A DNA stretch of 64,000 nt from Pseudarthrobacter naphthalenicus (GCF_029076445.1 NZ_JARESG010000003.1:186001-250000), one strand, 5' to 3'. Shown: positions 46,775-56,354, counted from the first letter of the stretch. The notes: generated by a model not told the origin, from the letters alone. Program-made: numbers and translations.

Positions 46775-46823
46775 GTAGCGCCAAGTGTCGTTTTGAGCCC
46801 TCAAAACGACACTTACTGCTACC
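46774..46823. repeat. Dispersed palindrome, copy B, inside the pca operon
   Basis: Arms at 46774-46796 and 46801-46823 (23 bases, three mismatches) with a four-base loop. Same family as 8468-8517. It sits between pcaC and pcaF, the one break in an otherwise overlapping operon. Confidence 0.85.
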
Positions 46824-46859
46824 CAGTTGGGACGGGAACGAACATTAAGAGGAGAAGTT

Positions 46860-48074
46860 TTGAATCAGGCTTTTGTGTACGACGCCGTGCGCACCCCGTT
46901 CGGTAAGTTCGGCTCCGGTCTCGCGGCCGTTCGCCCGGATGACCTTGCCGCGCACGTGATCAAGGAATCCGTGAAGCGCGCACCGGGGCTGGATCCGGAG
47001 CGGATCGACGAGGTGGTGTTCGGCAACGCCAACGGCGCCGGCGAGGAGAACCGTAACGTCGCCCGGATGGGCACCCTGCTGGCCGGCCTGCCGGTCTCGA
47101 TCCCCGGTACGTCGGTGAACCGGCTGTGCGGGTCGTCTTTGGATGCGGCGATCATCGCCTCGCGCCAGATCAACGCCGGCGACGCCGAGCTGATGCTCGT
47201 GGGCGGGGCCGAATCGATGTCCCGCGCCCCCTGGGTGCTGCCCAAGACCGAGAAGCCCTACCCGGCCGGGGACCTGACCCTGGCCTCCACCACGCTGGGC
47301 TGGCGCCTGGTGAACAACGCCATGCCGAAGGAGTGGACCATCTCCCTGGGCGAGGCCACCGAACGGCTCCGCGAGAAGTACGGCGTGACCCGCGAGCAGC
47401 AGGACGAATTCGCCGCGAACTCCCACAACCTCTCCGCCGCCGCCTGGGACGAGGGCTTCTACGACAACCTGGTCACCCCGGTCCCGGGCACCGACCTGGT
47501 CCGCGACGAAAGCATCCGCGCCGGTTCCTCCGCGGAGAAGCTCGCCGGGCTGAAAACCGTGTTCCGCACCGAGAACGGCACCGTCACGGCCGGGAACGCG
47601 TCCCCGCTGTCCGACGGCGCCTCCGCGGCCTGGATCGGCTCCGAGAACGCCGCCGGGCTGCTCGGGCTCGAACCGCTGGCCCGCATCGCCGGCCGCGGCG
47701 CGCACGCCAACGATCCCCAGTTCTTCGGCTACGCCCCGGTGGAGGCCGCGAACAAGGCCCTCGCGAAGGCGGGCATCGGCTGGGACCAGGTGGGCGCCGT
47801 CGAACTTAACGAAGCGTTCGCCGCGCAGTCCCTGGCCTGCATCAACGCCTGGGGCATCGACCCGGCCATCGTCAACCGGCACGGCGGCGCGATCGCCATG
47901 GGCCACCCTCTCGGCGCGTCCGGCACCCGGATCCTGGGCACCCTCGCCCGGTCCCTGCAGGCCTCCGGCGAACGCTGGGGCGTCGCCGCGATCTGCATCG
48001 GCGTGGGCCAGGGCCTGGCCGTCGTCCTCGAAAACGTCACCGCCGGCAGCGGCACCAGCACAGGAAAGGCATAA
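46860..48074 (+). CDS. pcaF: Beta-ketoadipyl-CoA thiolase
   Basis: A 404-residue thiolase that splits 3-oxoadipyl-CoA to succinyl-CoA and acetyl-CoA. Cys90 in VNRLCGSSLDAA is the nucleophile; the His is in MGHPLGASGTR and the second Cys in ICIGVGQG. The start is TTG at 46860, preceded by AGAGGAGAAG; the resulting MNQAFVYDAVRTPFGKF matches the family start. It precedes pcaI by two bases. Confidence 0.94.
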   Translation: MNQAFVYDAVRTPFGKFGSGLAAVRPDDLAAHVIKESVKRAPGLDPERIDEVVFGNANGAGEENRNVARMGTLLAGLPVSIPGTSVNRLCGSSLDAAIIASRQINAGDAELMLVGGAESMSRAPWVLPKTEKPYPAGDLTLASTTLGWRLVNNAMPKEWTISLGEATERLREKYGVTREQQDEFAANSHNLSAAAWDEGFYDNLVTPVPGTDLVRDESIRAGSSAEKLAGLKTVFRTENGTVTAGNASPLSDGASAAWIGSENAAGLLGLEPLARIAGRGAHANDPQFFGYAPVEAANKALAKAGIGWDQVGAVELNEAFAAQSLACINAWGIDPAIVNRHGGAIAMGHPLGASGTRILGTLARSLQASGERWGVAAICIGVGQGLAVVLENVTAGSGTSTGKA

Positions 48075-48076
48075 GA

Positions 48077-48736
48077 ATGCTGAATTTTGTAGACACCGTC
48101 AACGAGGCCGTAGCCGGCATCAAGGACGGCTCCACCGTGATGATCGGCGGGTTCGGCAACGCCGGGCAGCCCTTCGAACTGATTGATGCGCTGATGGACT
48201 GCGGCGCCAAGGACCTGACCGTGGTGAACAACAACGCCGGCCAGGGCGATCAGGGCCTGGCCCTGCTGATCAAGGAAGGCCGGGTCAAGAAAATGATCTG
48301 TTCCTTCCCGCGGCAGTCCGACTCCTGGCACTTCGACGCCAAATACCACGCCGGCGAAATCGAACTGGAACTCGTCCCGCAGGGCAACCTCGCCGAACGC
48401 ATCCGCGCCGCCGGCGCCGGGATTGGCGGGTTCTTCACCCCCACCGGCTACGGCACCATGCTCGCCGAGGGCAAGGAGACCCGCATCATCGACGGCCGCG
48501 GCCAGGTCTTCGAGACCCCCATCCACGCGGACGTCGCGCTGATCAAGGCCCTGAAGGCCGACGGCGTGGGGAACCTCGTGTACCGCAAGACGGCCCGGAA
48601 CTTCGGCCCCATCATGGCCGCCGCCGCCAAGCACACCGTGGTCCAGGTCTCGGAGATTGTCCCCACCGGCGGACTCGACCCGGAAAACGTCGTGACCCCC
48701 GGAATCTACGTCAACAGCATCGTGAAGGTGGCCTGA
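48077..48736 (+). CDS. pcaI: 3-oxoadipate CoA-transferase subunit A
   Basis: A 219-residue alpha subunit. GSTVMIGGFGNAGQPFELIDAL is the family N-terminal motif, and GGFFTPTGYGTMLAEGKETR the substrate loop. With PcaJ it moves CoA from succinyl-CoA to 3-oxoadipate. Two bases separate it from each neighbour. Confidence 0.94.
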   Translation: MLNFVDTVNEAVAGIKDGSTVMIGGFGNAGQPFELIDALMDCGAKDLTVVNNNAGQGDQGLALLIKEGRVKKMICSFPRQSDSWHFDAKYHAGEIELELVPQGNLAERIRAAGAGIGGFFTPTGYGTMLAEGKETRIIDGRGQVFETPIHADVALIKALKADGVGNLVYRKTARNFGPIMAAAAKHTVVQVSEIVPTGGLDPENVVTPGIYVNSIVKVA

Positions 48737-48738
48737 GC

Positions 48739-49407
48739 ATGAGCACCGCAACTTCCCTCCAGACCAGTGACAAGCCCCTGGGCCGCGACGCCCTCGCCGA
48801 ACTCGTGGCCCGGGACATCAAGCCCGGCTCGTTCGTGAACCTCGGCATCGGCCAGCCCACCCTGGTCTCGAACTACCTCAAGCCCGAGCAGAACATCACC
48901 CTCCACACGGAGAACGGCATGCTGGGCATGGGCCCGGTGGCCGTGGGCGACCAGATCGACGGCGACCTCATCAACGCCGGGAAAATCCCCGTCACCGAGC
49001 TGCCCGGGGCGTCCTACTTCCACCACGCCGATTCGTTCGCGATCATGCGCGGCGGCCACCTGGACATCTGCGTGCTCGGGGCCTTCCAGGTCTCCGCCAC
49101 CGGTGACCTCGCCAACTGGCACACCGGCGCCCCGGACGCCATCCCCGCCGTCGGCGGCGCGATGGACCTCGCCACCGGCGCCAAGGACGTCTTTGTCATG
49201 ATGACGCTCCTGACCCGCGAGGGCGCCTCCAAGATCGTGGATGCGTGCACCTACCCGCTCACCGGAGTCGGCTGCGTCACCCGCGTCTACACGGACAAAG
49301 CCGTCTTCCTGACCGGACCCGACGGCGTCACCGTCCGCGAGACCTTCGGCTGCACCCTGGCGGAACTTCAGGAGCTTGTCCCCGTCCCGCTGAAGGCGGC
49401 AGCGTAA
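48739..49407 (+). CDS. pcaJ: 3-oxoadipate CoA-transferase subunit B
   Basis: A 222-residue beta subunit. The catalytic Glu is in HTENGMLGMGP near residue 55, and FVNLGIGQPTLVSNYL and GGHLDICVLGAFQV are family motifs. It completes the beta-ketoadipate pathway to succinyl-CoA and acetyl-CoA. The pcaR-like gene follows after 28 bases. Confidence 0.94.
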   Translation: MSTATSLQTSDKPLGRDALAELVARDIKPGSFVNLGIGQPTLVSNYLKPEQNITLHTENGMLGMGPVAVGDQIDGDLINAGKIPVTELPGASYFHHADSFAIMRGGHLDICVLGAFQVSATGDLANWHTGAPDAIPAVGGAMDLATGAKDVFVMMTLLTREGASKIVDACTYPLTGVGCVTRVYTDKAVFLTGPDGVTVRETFGCTLAELQELVPVPLKAAA

Positions 49408-49435
49408 CGCCCCGCGGCCTCTAGGATTGGTAACC

Positions 49436-50248
49436 ATGACCGACGCACCAGCAACTGCACGCACCGCTCCACAGGCGGGCGACCAGTACGTGCAGTCGCT
49501 GGCGCGCGGCCTGGCCGTGATCCGGGCCTTCGACCACGACCACCCGGTGATGACCCTCACCGAGGTGGCGGCCCGGACCGGCCTGACCCGCGCCACCGCC
49601 CGGCGGTTCCTGCACACTTTGGTGGAACTGGACTACGTCCGGACCGACGGCAAAACGTTCGCGCTCACGGCCAAGGTCCTGCAGCTTGGCTACGCCTACC
49701 TTTCCGGGCTCTCCCTGCCCCAGCTCGCCCAGCCCCACTTGGAGGAACTCTCCCTGAAACTGGGGGAGTCCACGTCCGCGGCGGTGCTGGACGGGACGGA
49801 CATCGCCTACATTGCCCGGGTGACCACGCGCCGGATCATGAACGTGGGCATCACGGTGGGCACCCGGTTCCCCGCCTACGCCACGTCCATGGGCAGGGTG
49901 CTGCTGGCCGCCCTGCCGCCCGCCGGGCTGAAGGCTTACCTGGCCGAGGCGGAGATCAAGCCGCTGACGCCGCGGGCGCTGGGAACCGTGCCTGAGCTGT
50001 TGGCCGTGCTGGACACCGTCCGGAAACAGGGCTGGTGCCTGCTGGACCAGGAGCTTGAGCTGGGGCTGATGTCCGTGGCGGCGCCGGTCTATGACGGGCC
50101 CACCAAAGTGGTGGCCGCGGTCAACGTATCGCTGCAGGCCCAGGCCGTGGCGGCCCGGCCGGACCCGGACGCGTACCTGGCCTCCGTGGCGCAGGAGATT
50201 GTGGCCACGGCCAAGCTCATTTCGGCGGACCTGACCGCCCGGCGGTAA
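49436..50248 (+). CDS. pcaR: IclR-family regulator, PcaR type
   Basis: A 270-residue regulator at the end of the pca operon. It matches the PcaR/PcaU/PobR group: YVQSLARGLAVIRAFDHDHPVMTLTEVAARTGLTRATARRFL is the HTH region and STSAAVLDGTDIAYIARV starts the effector domain. ATG at 49436 is used; a TTG at 49427 is in frame. It probably activates the operon with protocatechuate or 3-oxoadipate as effector, at the site near 39549. Confidence 0.9.
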   Translation: MTDAPATARTAPQAGDQYVQSLARGLAVIRAFDHDHPVMTLTEVAARTGLTRATARRFLHTLVELDYVRTDGKTFALTAKVLQLGYAYLSGLSLPQLAQPHLEELSLKLGESTSAAVLDGTDIAYIARVTTRRIMNVGITVGTRFPAYATSMGRVLLAALPPAGLKAYLAEAEIKPLTPRALGTVPELLAVLDTVRKQGWCLLDQELELGLMSVAAPVYDGPTKVVAAVNVSLQAQAVAARPDPDAYLASVAQEIVATAKLISADLTARR

Positions 50249-50360
50249 CCCGGCAGGCGTTATTTTCCCGATCCGGGGACCCGGAAGTGCGAATATCTGA
50301 CCAAAAACTCCCCGGAGCGCTTTAGACTCAAGCCAACTACGTCCGTAAGGGAGCTGGCGG

Positions 50361-51569
50361 TTGAAACTGGGCATACCGCGGGAACGGCATGAGGGTGAGC
50401 GCCGTGTTGCCGCCACACCGGAAACGGTCAAACAACTGGCCGGGCTGGGCCTGGACGTCCTGATCGAAGCGGACGCCGGTGCCGCCGCCGGGCACGCGGA
50501 CCTTGAATACCTCCAGGCAGGGGCCAGCGTGGTCCCGGCCCTCGACCCCGCCGTGCTGGACATCCTGGTCCACGTCCGCCCGCTGGAGCCCGCGACGGCG
50601 AAAGCCCTGAGAAAGGGCGCCGTCACCGTGGGCCTGGCCTCGCCGTCGTCCGAGCTGGCAACCGTGCAGGCACTCGCGGAGGCGGGCGTCACGTCCTTCG
50701 CCCTGGAACTGGTGCCCCGGATCTCCCGCGCCCAGTCAATGGACGCGCTCAGCTCCCAGGCCCTGGTGGCCGGCTACCGCTGCGTCCTGGAGGCCGCCAT
50801 CCGGCTGCCACGCTTCTTCCCCCTCTACATGACCGCGGCCGGCACCGTCCCGCCGGCCCGGGTCCTGGTGCTTGGCGCCGGTGTTGCCGGGCTGCAGGCC
50901 ATCGGCACCGCCAAGAGGCTCGGCGCCCGGGTGTCCGCCAACGACATCCGGCCCGCCTCCGCCGACGAAGTGGCGTCCATGGGCGGCACCTTCATCAAGC
51001 TGGACCTGGAAACCGCTGAGGCATCCGGCGGCTATGCCCGCGAACTCAGCGCCGACCGCGGCGCCCTCCAGCGCGAACTCCTCGCCCCGCACGTTGCCCA
51101 GGCTGATGTGCTGATTACGACGGCGGCAGTCCCCGGCAGGCGCGCGCCGCTCCTGGTGAGCCGCCGGATGGTGCAGGGCATGCGCCCGGGTTCGGTCGTC
51201 GTCGACCTCGCCGCCGAGTCCGGCGGGAACGTGGAAGGCGTGGTTCCCGGGGCGGACATCCTGGTGCCCACCGCCGACGGCCAGGGCCACGTCACCCTGG
51301 TGGGGCTGAAGGATGCCCCGTCCGCCATGGCCTCGGACGCCTCCCGGCTGTACGCCAAGAACGTGGCCAACCTGCTCGCCCTGATGACCCGGGACGGCAC
51401 CGTGGCTCCCGATTTCGGCGACGACGTGATCGCCGGGGCCTGCCTCACACACGACGGCGCGGTGCGGCACCTGCCCACGGCCGAGGCGTTGGGGGCGGTC
51501 ATTCCGGCCCTGCCGGACCACGAGCCAAGCGTCCAGGACGACAGGCTCCAGAGCGAGGGGGGAATCTGA
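50361..51569 (+). CDS. pntA: NAD(P) transhydrogenase alpha subunit, part 1
   Basis: A 402-residue NAD(H)-binding domain I of proton-translocating transhydrogenase. KLGIPRERHEGERRVAATPETVKQL opens the AlaDH/PNT N-terminal domain; RVLVLGAGVAGLQAIGTAKRLGA is the Rossmann loop. The subunit is split, so the membrane part is the next gene. Start is TTG at 50361, after GGGAG. It overlaps the next gene by one base. Confidence 0.92.
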   Translation: MKLGIPRERHEGERRVAATPETVKQLAGLGLDVLIEADAGAAAGHADLEYLQAGASVVPALDPAVLDILVHVRPLEPATAKALRKGAVTVGLASPSSELATVQALAEAGVTSFALELVPRISRAQSMDALSSQALVAGYRCVLEAAIRLPRFFPLYMTAAGTVPPARVLVLGAGVAGLQAIGTAKRLGARVSANDIRPASADEVASMGGTFIKLDLETAEASGGYARELSADRGALQRELLAPHVAQADVLITTAAVPGRRAPLLVSRRMVQGMRPGSVVVDLAAESGGNVEGVVPGADILVPTADGQGHVTLVGLKDAPSAMASDASRLYAKNVANLLALMTRDGTVAPDFGDDVIAGACLTHDGAVRHLPTAEALGAVIPALPDHEPSVQDDRLQSEGGI

Positions 51570-51904
51570 TGGACGGCATGAGTCTGGTCACCGTCACGGT
51601 GCTGGCGGTGTTTGTGGGCTTCGAGGTGGTCTCGAAGGTCTCCAGCACCCTGCACACGCCCCTGATGTCCGGCGCCAACGCCATCCACGGCATCATCCTG
51701 GTGGGCGCCATCATCGTGGCAGGCCAGGCCGCGGATCCGGGCATCCTGGCCGTGGCGCTGCTCGCCGTGGTGCTCGCCACTGCCAACCTGGTGGGCGGTT
51801 TTGTGGTCACGGACCGGATGCTGCACATGTTCCACGGCCGGAAGGAGCCCGCCCGCACGGGAGCAGCGGGCAGCGGAGCCACCGCGCGGGAGGACCGCCC
51901 ATGA
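51569..51904 (+). CDS. pntAB: NAD(P) transhydrogenase alpha subunit, part 2
   Basis: A 111-residue protein with three membrane helices, the domain II part of the alpha subunit. SGANAIHGIILVGAIIVAG and LATANLVGGFVVTDRMLHMF are family motifs. The tail (KEPARTGAAGSGATARED) is cytosolic. It overlaps pntB as ATGA. Confidence 0.92.
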   Translation: MDGMSLVTVTVLAVFVGFEVVSKVSSTLHTPLMSGANAIHGIILVGAIIVAGQAADPGILAVALLAVVLATANLVGGFVVTDRMLHMFHGRKEPARTGAAGSGATAREDRP

Positions 51905-53274
51905 GCCTCCTCGATCCGGTGTGGACCTCCCTCCTGTACCTTGCCGCAGCGGTGTTTTTTATCCTGGCACTCCGCGGCCTCAGCTCTCCCCGCACCGCCC
52001 GCCGCGGCAACCTGATCGGTGCCTTCGGTGCACTGCTCGCCGTCGTGACCGTTTTCCTGTCGGCAAGACTGGAGAATATTCCCTGGATCATTGCGGCCAT
52101 CGCGGTGGGCACGGCGGTGGCCGCGCCCGTGGCCCGGCGCGTCAAAATGACCCAGATGCCCCAGCTGGTGGCGCTGTTCAACGGTGTGGGCGGCGGCGCC
52201 GCGGCGCTGGTGGCCCTTTTGGAGTTGAGCCATAACGGGGACCCGTGGGTGCGGCTTGCCATCGTCTTCACGCTCCTGGTGGGGGCTGTGTCCTTCGCCG
52301 GGTCGGGTGTCACCTTCGCCAAGCTCCAGGAGCTCATGACCACCCGCCCGGTGGTGTTCCCGGGGCTCCCCGTGGTGATGGCGGCGGTCCTGCTCGCGGC
52401 GGTGGGGACCGCCGTCGCCGTCGTCTTTACCGGGTCCCTGGCGCTCGCGGTGCTGCTCATGGTGCTGGGACTTGCCGCCGGCGCGCTGCTGGTGCTGCCG
52501 GTGGGCGGGGCGGACGTGCCGATCGTCATCTCCCTCCTGAATGCGTTCACTGGCCTCGCCGTGGCAGCGTCCGGTGTGGTGCTGGGCAATGTTCTGCTGG
52601 TGGTGGCGGGCACCCTGGTGGGCGCCTCGGGCACCATCCTGACCAGGGCCATGGCCGCTGCCATGGGCCGGAGCGTGGCCGGCATCCTGTTCGGCGCCTT
52701 CAAGGGCGGCTCGACGGCGGGATCCACCGCCGTGAGCGAACGTCCCGTCAGGTCCTCCAGCGCCGAAGACGTGGCTGTGCTCCTGGGTTATGCGCAGCGG
52801 GTCATTATTGTGCCCGGCTACGGGCTGGCCGTGGCGCAGGGCCAGCACACCGCCGCGGAACTGGCGCAGGCCCTGGAAGCCCGCGGGATCGACGTGGACT
52901 TCGCCATCCACCCCGTTGCGGGCCGGATGCCGGGGCACATGAACGTGCTCCTGGCCGAGGCCAACGTGCCGTACGAGTCGCTCAAGGAAATGGGCGAAAT
53001 CAACTCCGAATTCCGGACCGCGGACGTGGCGCTGGTGGTGGGCGCCAACGATGTGGTGAACCCGGCGGCGAAGACCTCATCCGGCTCGCCGATCTACGGC
53101 ATGCCCATCCTGGAAGTGGCCGACGCCCGCCAGGTGATCTTCCTGAAGCGCTCCATGCGGCCCGGCTTCGCGGGGATCGAGAATGAGCTCCTGTACGAGC
53201 CGCAGACGTCCCTGCTCTTCGGCGATGCCAAGGAGTCGCTCGCGAAGGTACTGGGAGCCGTGAAGGCGCTGTAG
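51901..53274 (+). CDS. pntB: NAD(P) transhydrogenase beta subunit
   Basis: A 457-residue subunit with about nine helices and the NADP(H)-binding domain III. QLVALFNGVGGGAAALVAL is in the membrane part; IVPGYGLAVAQGQHTAAELA and INSEFRTADVALVVGANDVVNPAAKT are the nucleotide-binding motifs. It supplies NADPH, for example for PobA and similar enzymes (inference). Confidence 0.94.
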   Translation: MSLLDPVWTSLLYLAAAVFFILALRGLSSPRTARRGNLIGAFGALLAVVTVFLSARLENIPWIIAAIAVGTAVAAPVARRVKMTQMPQLVALFNGVGGGAAALVALLELSHNGDPWVRLAIVFTLLVGAVSFAGSGVTFAKLQELMTTRPVVFPGLPVVMAAVLLAAVGTAVAVVFTGSLALAVLLMVLGLAAGALLVLPVGGADVPIVISLLNAFTGLAVAASGVVLGNVLLVVAGTLVGASGTILTRAMAAAMGRSVAGILFGAFKGGSTAGSTAVSERPVRSSSAEDVAVLLGYAQRVIIVPGYGLAVAQGQHTAAELAQALEARGIDVDFAIHPVAGRMPGHMNVLLAEANVPYESLKEMGEINSEFRTADVALVVGANDVVNPAAKTSSGSPIYGMPILEVADARQVIFLKRSMRPGFAGIENELLYEPQTSLLFGDAKESLAKVLGAVKAL

Positions 53275-53320
53275 CAAGTAGCCTTTGCATAGGCATTACT
53301 CAACTTCACCGAAGGACACC

Positions 53321-54238
53321 ATGACTGCCAACAGCTCCACCAGCCTCAAACGGCCGGCCATCATCATCAATCCCGCCAAGCCGGTGGAGATTGACGTGAA
53401 GGCACTGGCGGCCAAGCACTGCTCGGAGAACGGCTGGGGTGAGCCCATCTGGCTCGAGACCACCAAGGAGGACCCGGGGGTCGGCCAGACGAAGGAGGCA
53501 CTCAAACAGGGAGCCGACGTCGTTATTGCTGCCGGCGGCGACGGCACCGTGCGGTGCGTGGCCGAGGTCCTCGCGGGCGGGGACGTGCCCATGGGCCTGC
53601 TCCCGTTCGGCACCGGCAATCTCCTGGCACGCAACCTGGGCATGGACGTCACGGATTTTGACAGCGCCATGGCCGGTGCCCTGGCGGGAACTGAGCGGAA
53701 GATCGACGTTGTCCGCGCCCGCCGGAACAGCCCGGACAAGGAACAGGTCTTCCTGGTCATGGCCGGGGTGGGCTATGACGCCACCATCATGGCCGACACC
53801 AACGAGGACCTGAAGGACAAGGTGGGCTGGCTGGCCTACGTGGATGCCGGCATCCGGAACCTGCCGGGCAAACCGGTGAAGGCCACCATCGCCATCGACG
53901 GCAAGGACGTGGTGCACCGCGGCGTGCGCAGTGTGATGGTGGGCAACTGCGGCAAGGTCCAGGGCGGACTCGAGATCTTCCCCGACGCCAAGATGGACGA
54001 CGGCCTGCTGGATGTCGCCGTGCTGGCCCCGCGGGGAAAGCTTGGCTGGTTCTCGGTAATCGCCGGCATGATCGGCAAGGGCCGGGGCAAAGACACCTCC
54101 GTGGAGTACTACCAGGGCAAATCCGTGGAAATCACGCTGGAGCACAATGACGATTACCAGCTCGACGGCGACCATGAGGGCGACGGCAAGCACGTCCTGA
54201 TGACCCTCGACCCGGGGGCGCTCACCATCCGCATGTAG
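53321..54238 (+). CDS. Diacylglycerol kinase family lipid kinase
   Basis: A 305-residue DagK/YegS-type kinase. IIINPAK at the N-terminus, GGDGTVR at 72-78 and LPFGTGNLLARNLG mark the nucleotide and substrate site. The C-terminal part has LEIFPDAKMDDGLLDVAVL. ATG at 53321 has GAAGGA in front. It probably phosphorylates a membrane lipid; the specific lipid is unknown. It converges on the ACT-domain gene with a palindrome between. Confidence 0.92.
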   Translation: MTANSSTSLKRPAIIINPAKPVEIDVKALAAKHCSENGWGEPIWLETTKEDPGVGQTKEALKQGADVVIAAGGDGTVRCVAEVLAGGDVPMGLLPFGTGNLLARNLGMDVTDFDSAMAGALAGTERKIDVVRARRNSPDKEQVFLVMAGVGYDATIMADTNEDLKDKVGWLAYVDAGIRNLPGKPVKATIAIDGKDVVHRGVRSVMVGNCGKVQGGLEIFPDAKMDDGLLDVAVLAPRGKLGWFSVIAGMIGKGRGKDTSVEYYQGKSVEITLEHNDDYQLDGDHEGDGKHVLMTLDPGALTIRM

Positions 54239-54250
54239 CCCGCCCAACCA

Positions 54251-54300
54251 GGTAGCGCTATCTGTCGTTTTGAGGCCCCAGAACGACAGCTGACGCTACC
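54251..54300. repeat. Dispersed palindrome, copy C (degenerate)
   Basis: Arms at 54251-54273 and 54278-54300 with five mismatches in 23. The same core (GGTAGC, then TGTCGTTTTGA) as copies A and B. It lies between convergent genes and touches the stop codon of the minus-strand one. Confidence 0.75.
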
Positions 54301-55139
54301 TACATGGGGTGGGTCGGCGCCGGGCCGTGGGCCAGGATTTCAGCCAGCTCTGCGAGCCGGTGCGCGCGGGCTGATTCGGCCGGCGTGAACGGTTCGCCGG
54401 GACGGGCAAAGGTCAGCGGCCCGTGCCAGGCGGTGGGAACCTTCAGCCGCGTGCCGGCGTCGTAATTTTCGACGGCGGCCTCGGTCGGTGTGAGCACCCG
54501 TGCGTGCAGCAGCTCGGCCACGGCCAGCGGCAGCTCGTCCGGTGCGCCCGCGATCCGCGCCGCGAGGCTCAGCGCCCGGGTCTGGCCGTCCGCCATGGCC
54601 AGGGCGGTGGTGGGCCACACCTGGGACCGCGAGCCGCCGCCGTCGTCAAGGGCCGCCAGCAGCTGGCGCTCGCTCAGGTCCCCCGGCGCGGAAAGCACGA
54701 ACTCATCGAGTACACCGCCGGCCACGGGGTGGACGTGGATGCTCAGGATGTTGGTATCGAGCCGGGCCAGCGCCCGGGTGATCTTCTGCAGCGAGCCGGG
54801 CTGGTCCTGCAGCATGGTGCGTGCCCGCCACAGGGCGGGGGCAGCGCCCAGTTTCCTGCGGTGCCGGAGCGCGGGAGCGTGCAGCCAGCCGCGCAGGATC
54901 CGGGCAGCGGACGGCTCAGCCACCCAGATCACCAGGACGGTGGCCGTCAGGGTGAGCGCCAGCACCTTGGCCAGGTACGGCAGGTGCGTTCCCACCACCA
55001 AAGCGTGCACCAGCAGTTCGATCGGGAGCATCACGGCCACGTTGGCAACGGTCAGCCGGGTCTTGGTGGGTTCTGGCATCAGGCCGCACACTTCACAGCT
55101 CAAGTCGGCCGCAGCGGGGTTGCTTCCGGTGTGTCTCAT
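54300..55139 (-). CDS. Membrane protein with ACT domain
   Basis: A 279-residue protein. Two helices (about 33-53 and 57-76) are followed by an ACT domain (about 107-180; TMLQDQPGSLQKITRALARLDTNILSIHVHP), which usually binds amino acids, and an uncharacterised C-terminal domain. Ser-Cys-x2-Cys near the N-terminus could bind metal. Met21 is an alternative start. Function unknown, possibly amino-acid sensing at the membrane. Confidence 0.7.
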   Translation of the reverse strand: MRHTGSNPAAADLSCEVCGLMPEPTKTRLTVANVAVMLPIELLVHALVVGTHLPYLAKVLALTLTATVLVIWVAEPSAARILRGWLHAPALRHRRKLGAAPALWRARTMLQDQPGSLQKITRALARLDTNILSIHVHPVAGGVLDEFVLSAPGDLSERQLLAALDDGGGSRSQVWPTTALAMADGQTRALSLAARIAGAPDELPLAVAELLHARVLTPTEAAVENYDAGTRLKVPTAWHGPLTFARPGEPFTPAESARAHRLAELAEILAHGPAPTHPM

Positions 55140-55291
55140 GGCTCAAGCGTGCCGTGCCGGTGTTTCGATGATGTTGCTCCGCCGTTCCGAACGTGGGAAA
55201 GGTCCGGGACATAGGATTGGGGAGGCCGGTCCTGCTGTTCCCGGCGGGTACCTCCCGCCCACGGGCCATCGAAGGAAGAGGCACCCGGAAC

Positions 55292-56341
55292 TTGAAGTTT
55301 TTCGCTGAAATGTTCAGCATTGCGCCGAGCAACAACGATCACCAGCCGGCCCTGCGCTGCGCCGTCGGAATCTTTGTTCCCCTGATCACCCTGCTCTTAC
55401 TAGGCCGGCTGGACCTGGCGATTTTCGCCTCCTTCGGTGCGTTCACCGGAATCTACGGGCGCAATGAACCGCACGGCACCCGGTTTGTGTTGCAGCTGCG
55501 CGCAGGCCTGCTGATGCTGTTGGTCATGTTCCTGGCTGCCCTCGCGGCCAGGGCGGGGAACGCCTGGGGGCTGGACCAGGCGGCGGCCACCTGGCTCCTC
55601 GTCCTGGCCACCACCCTGGTGGCCGGCGGGTGTTCCGTGGCGATCTCGCTGCTTCGCCTTCGTCCCGCAGGCTCGCTCTTCCACATCTTCGCGTTCGCCG
55701 CCATCGCCTCGATTCCAAACCAGCCGCCGGTCCCGGAGGCGATGCTCGTGGCGGTGCTGACCACCGCGCTTTCGCTGGTGATCGGCTTCTCCGCGCGCGT
55801 TCTTCCCCGGTACCGCACGCCCTGGGCGTGGCCGGCCCCGATCCGGCGGGCCGAGGGCGAGAAGCGGACGGCGTGGCTGGAAGGCCTGGGCTACCTCGTA
55901 GCGGCAGGCATGGCAGGCTCCCTGGCCACATTGGCCGGCACGTGGCTTGGATTCGGGCACAACTACTGGGCGATGGTGGCAGCTGTGGTCCCGTTGGTGG
56001 GGCACAGCACGCGGCACCGGATCCGCCGCGGCATCCAGCGAATCATCGGCACCGTGCTGGGCCTGGCGCTGCTCGCCGTCATCCTGCTGCTGAACCTCGC
56101 TCCCTGGCAGATCGTCCTGGTCATCGCCCTGTGCCAGTTCGGCGCTGAACTTTTCATTGCCCGCCAGTATGTGCTGGCCCAGGTGGTGGTGACGCCGCTG
56201 GCTCTGATCTCCACGCTGCTGGTGGTGCCGGCGTCCCCCACCATTCTGCTGCGGGACCGCATCATCGAGACGGTGATCGGCGCGGCGGTCGGTGTTGCCG
56301 TGGTCCTGGCACCGGCCTTGTGGCGGCGCCTCCGAGTGTAG
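55292..56341 (+). CDS. FUSC-type aromatic acid exporter-like protein
   Basis: A 349-residue membrane protein with two groups of five or six helices and the FUSC motif GFGHNYWAMVAAVVPLVGHSTRHRIRRGIQRIIGTVLG. Relatives include AaeB-type exporters of aromatic acids. TTG at 55292 is preferred, since GAAGGAAGAGG lies ten bases upstream; an upstream GTG at 55193 has none and an ATG at 55310 is a third choice. It precedes the IclR and pobA genes, fitting a release valve for 4-hydroxybenzoate (inference). Confidence 0.75.
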   Translation: MKFFAEMFSIAPSNNDHQPALRCAVGIFVPLITLLLLGRLDLAIFASFGAFTGIYGRNEPHGTRFVLQLRAGLLMLLVMFLAALAARAGNAWGLDQAAATWLLVLATTLVAGGCSVAISLLRLRPAGSLFHIFAFAAIASIPNQPPVPEAMLVAVLTTALSLVIGFSARVLPRYRTPWAWPAPIRRAEGEKRTAWLEGLGYLVAAGMAGSLATLAGTWLGFGHNYWAMVAAVVPLVGHSTRHRIRRGIQRIIGTVLGLALLAVILLLNLAPWQIVLVIALCQFGAELFIARQYVLAQVVVTPLALISTLLVVPASPTILLRDRIIETVIGAAVGVAVVLAPALWRRLRV

Positions 56342-56354
56342 TCTAAAATCCTCA

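Noticed and set aside
51499..52938. 479-codon minus-strand frame over pntB
   Set aside because: His/Gln/Arg-rich shadow opposite a conserved subunit; no start signal.
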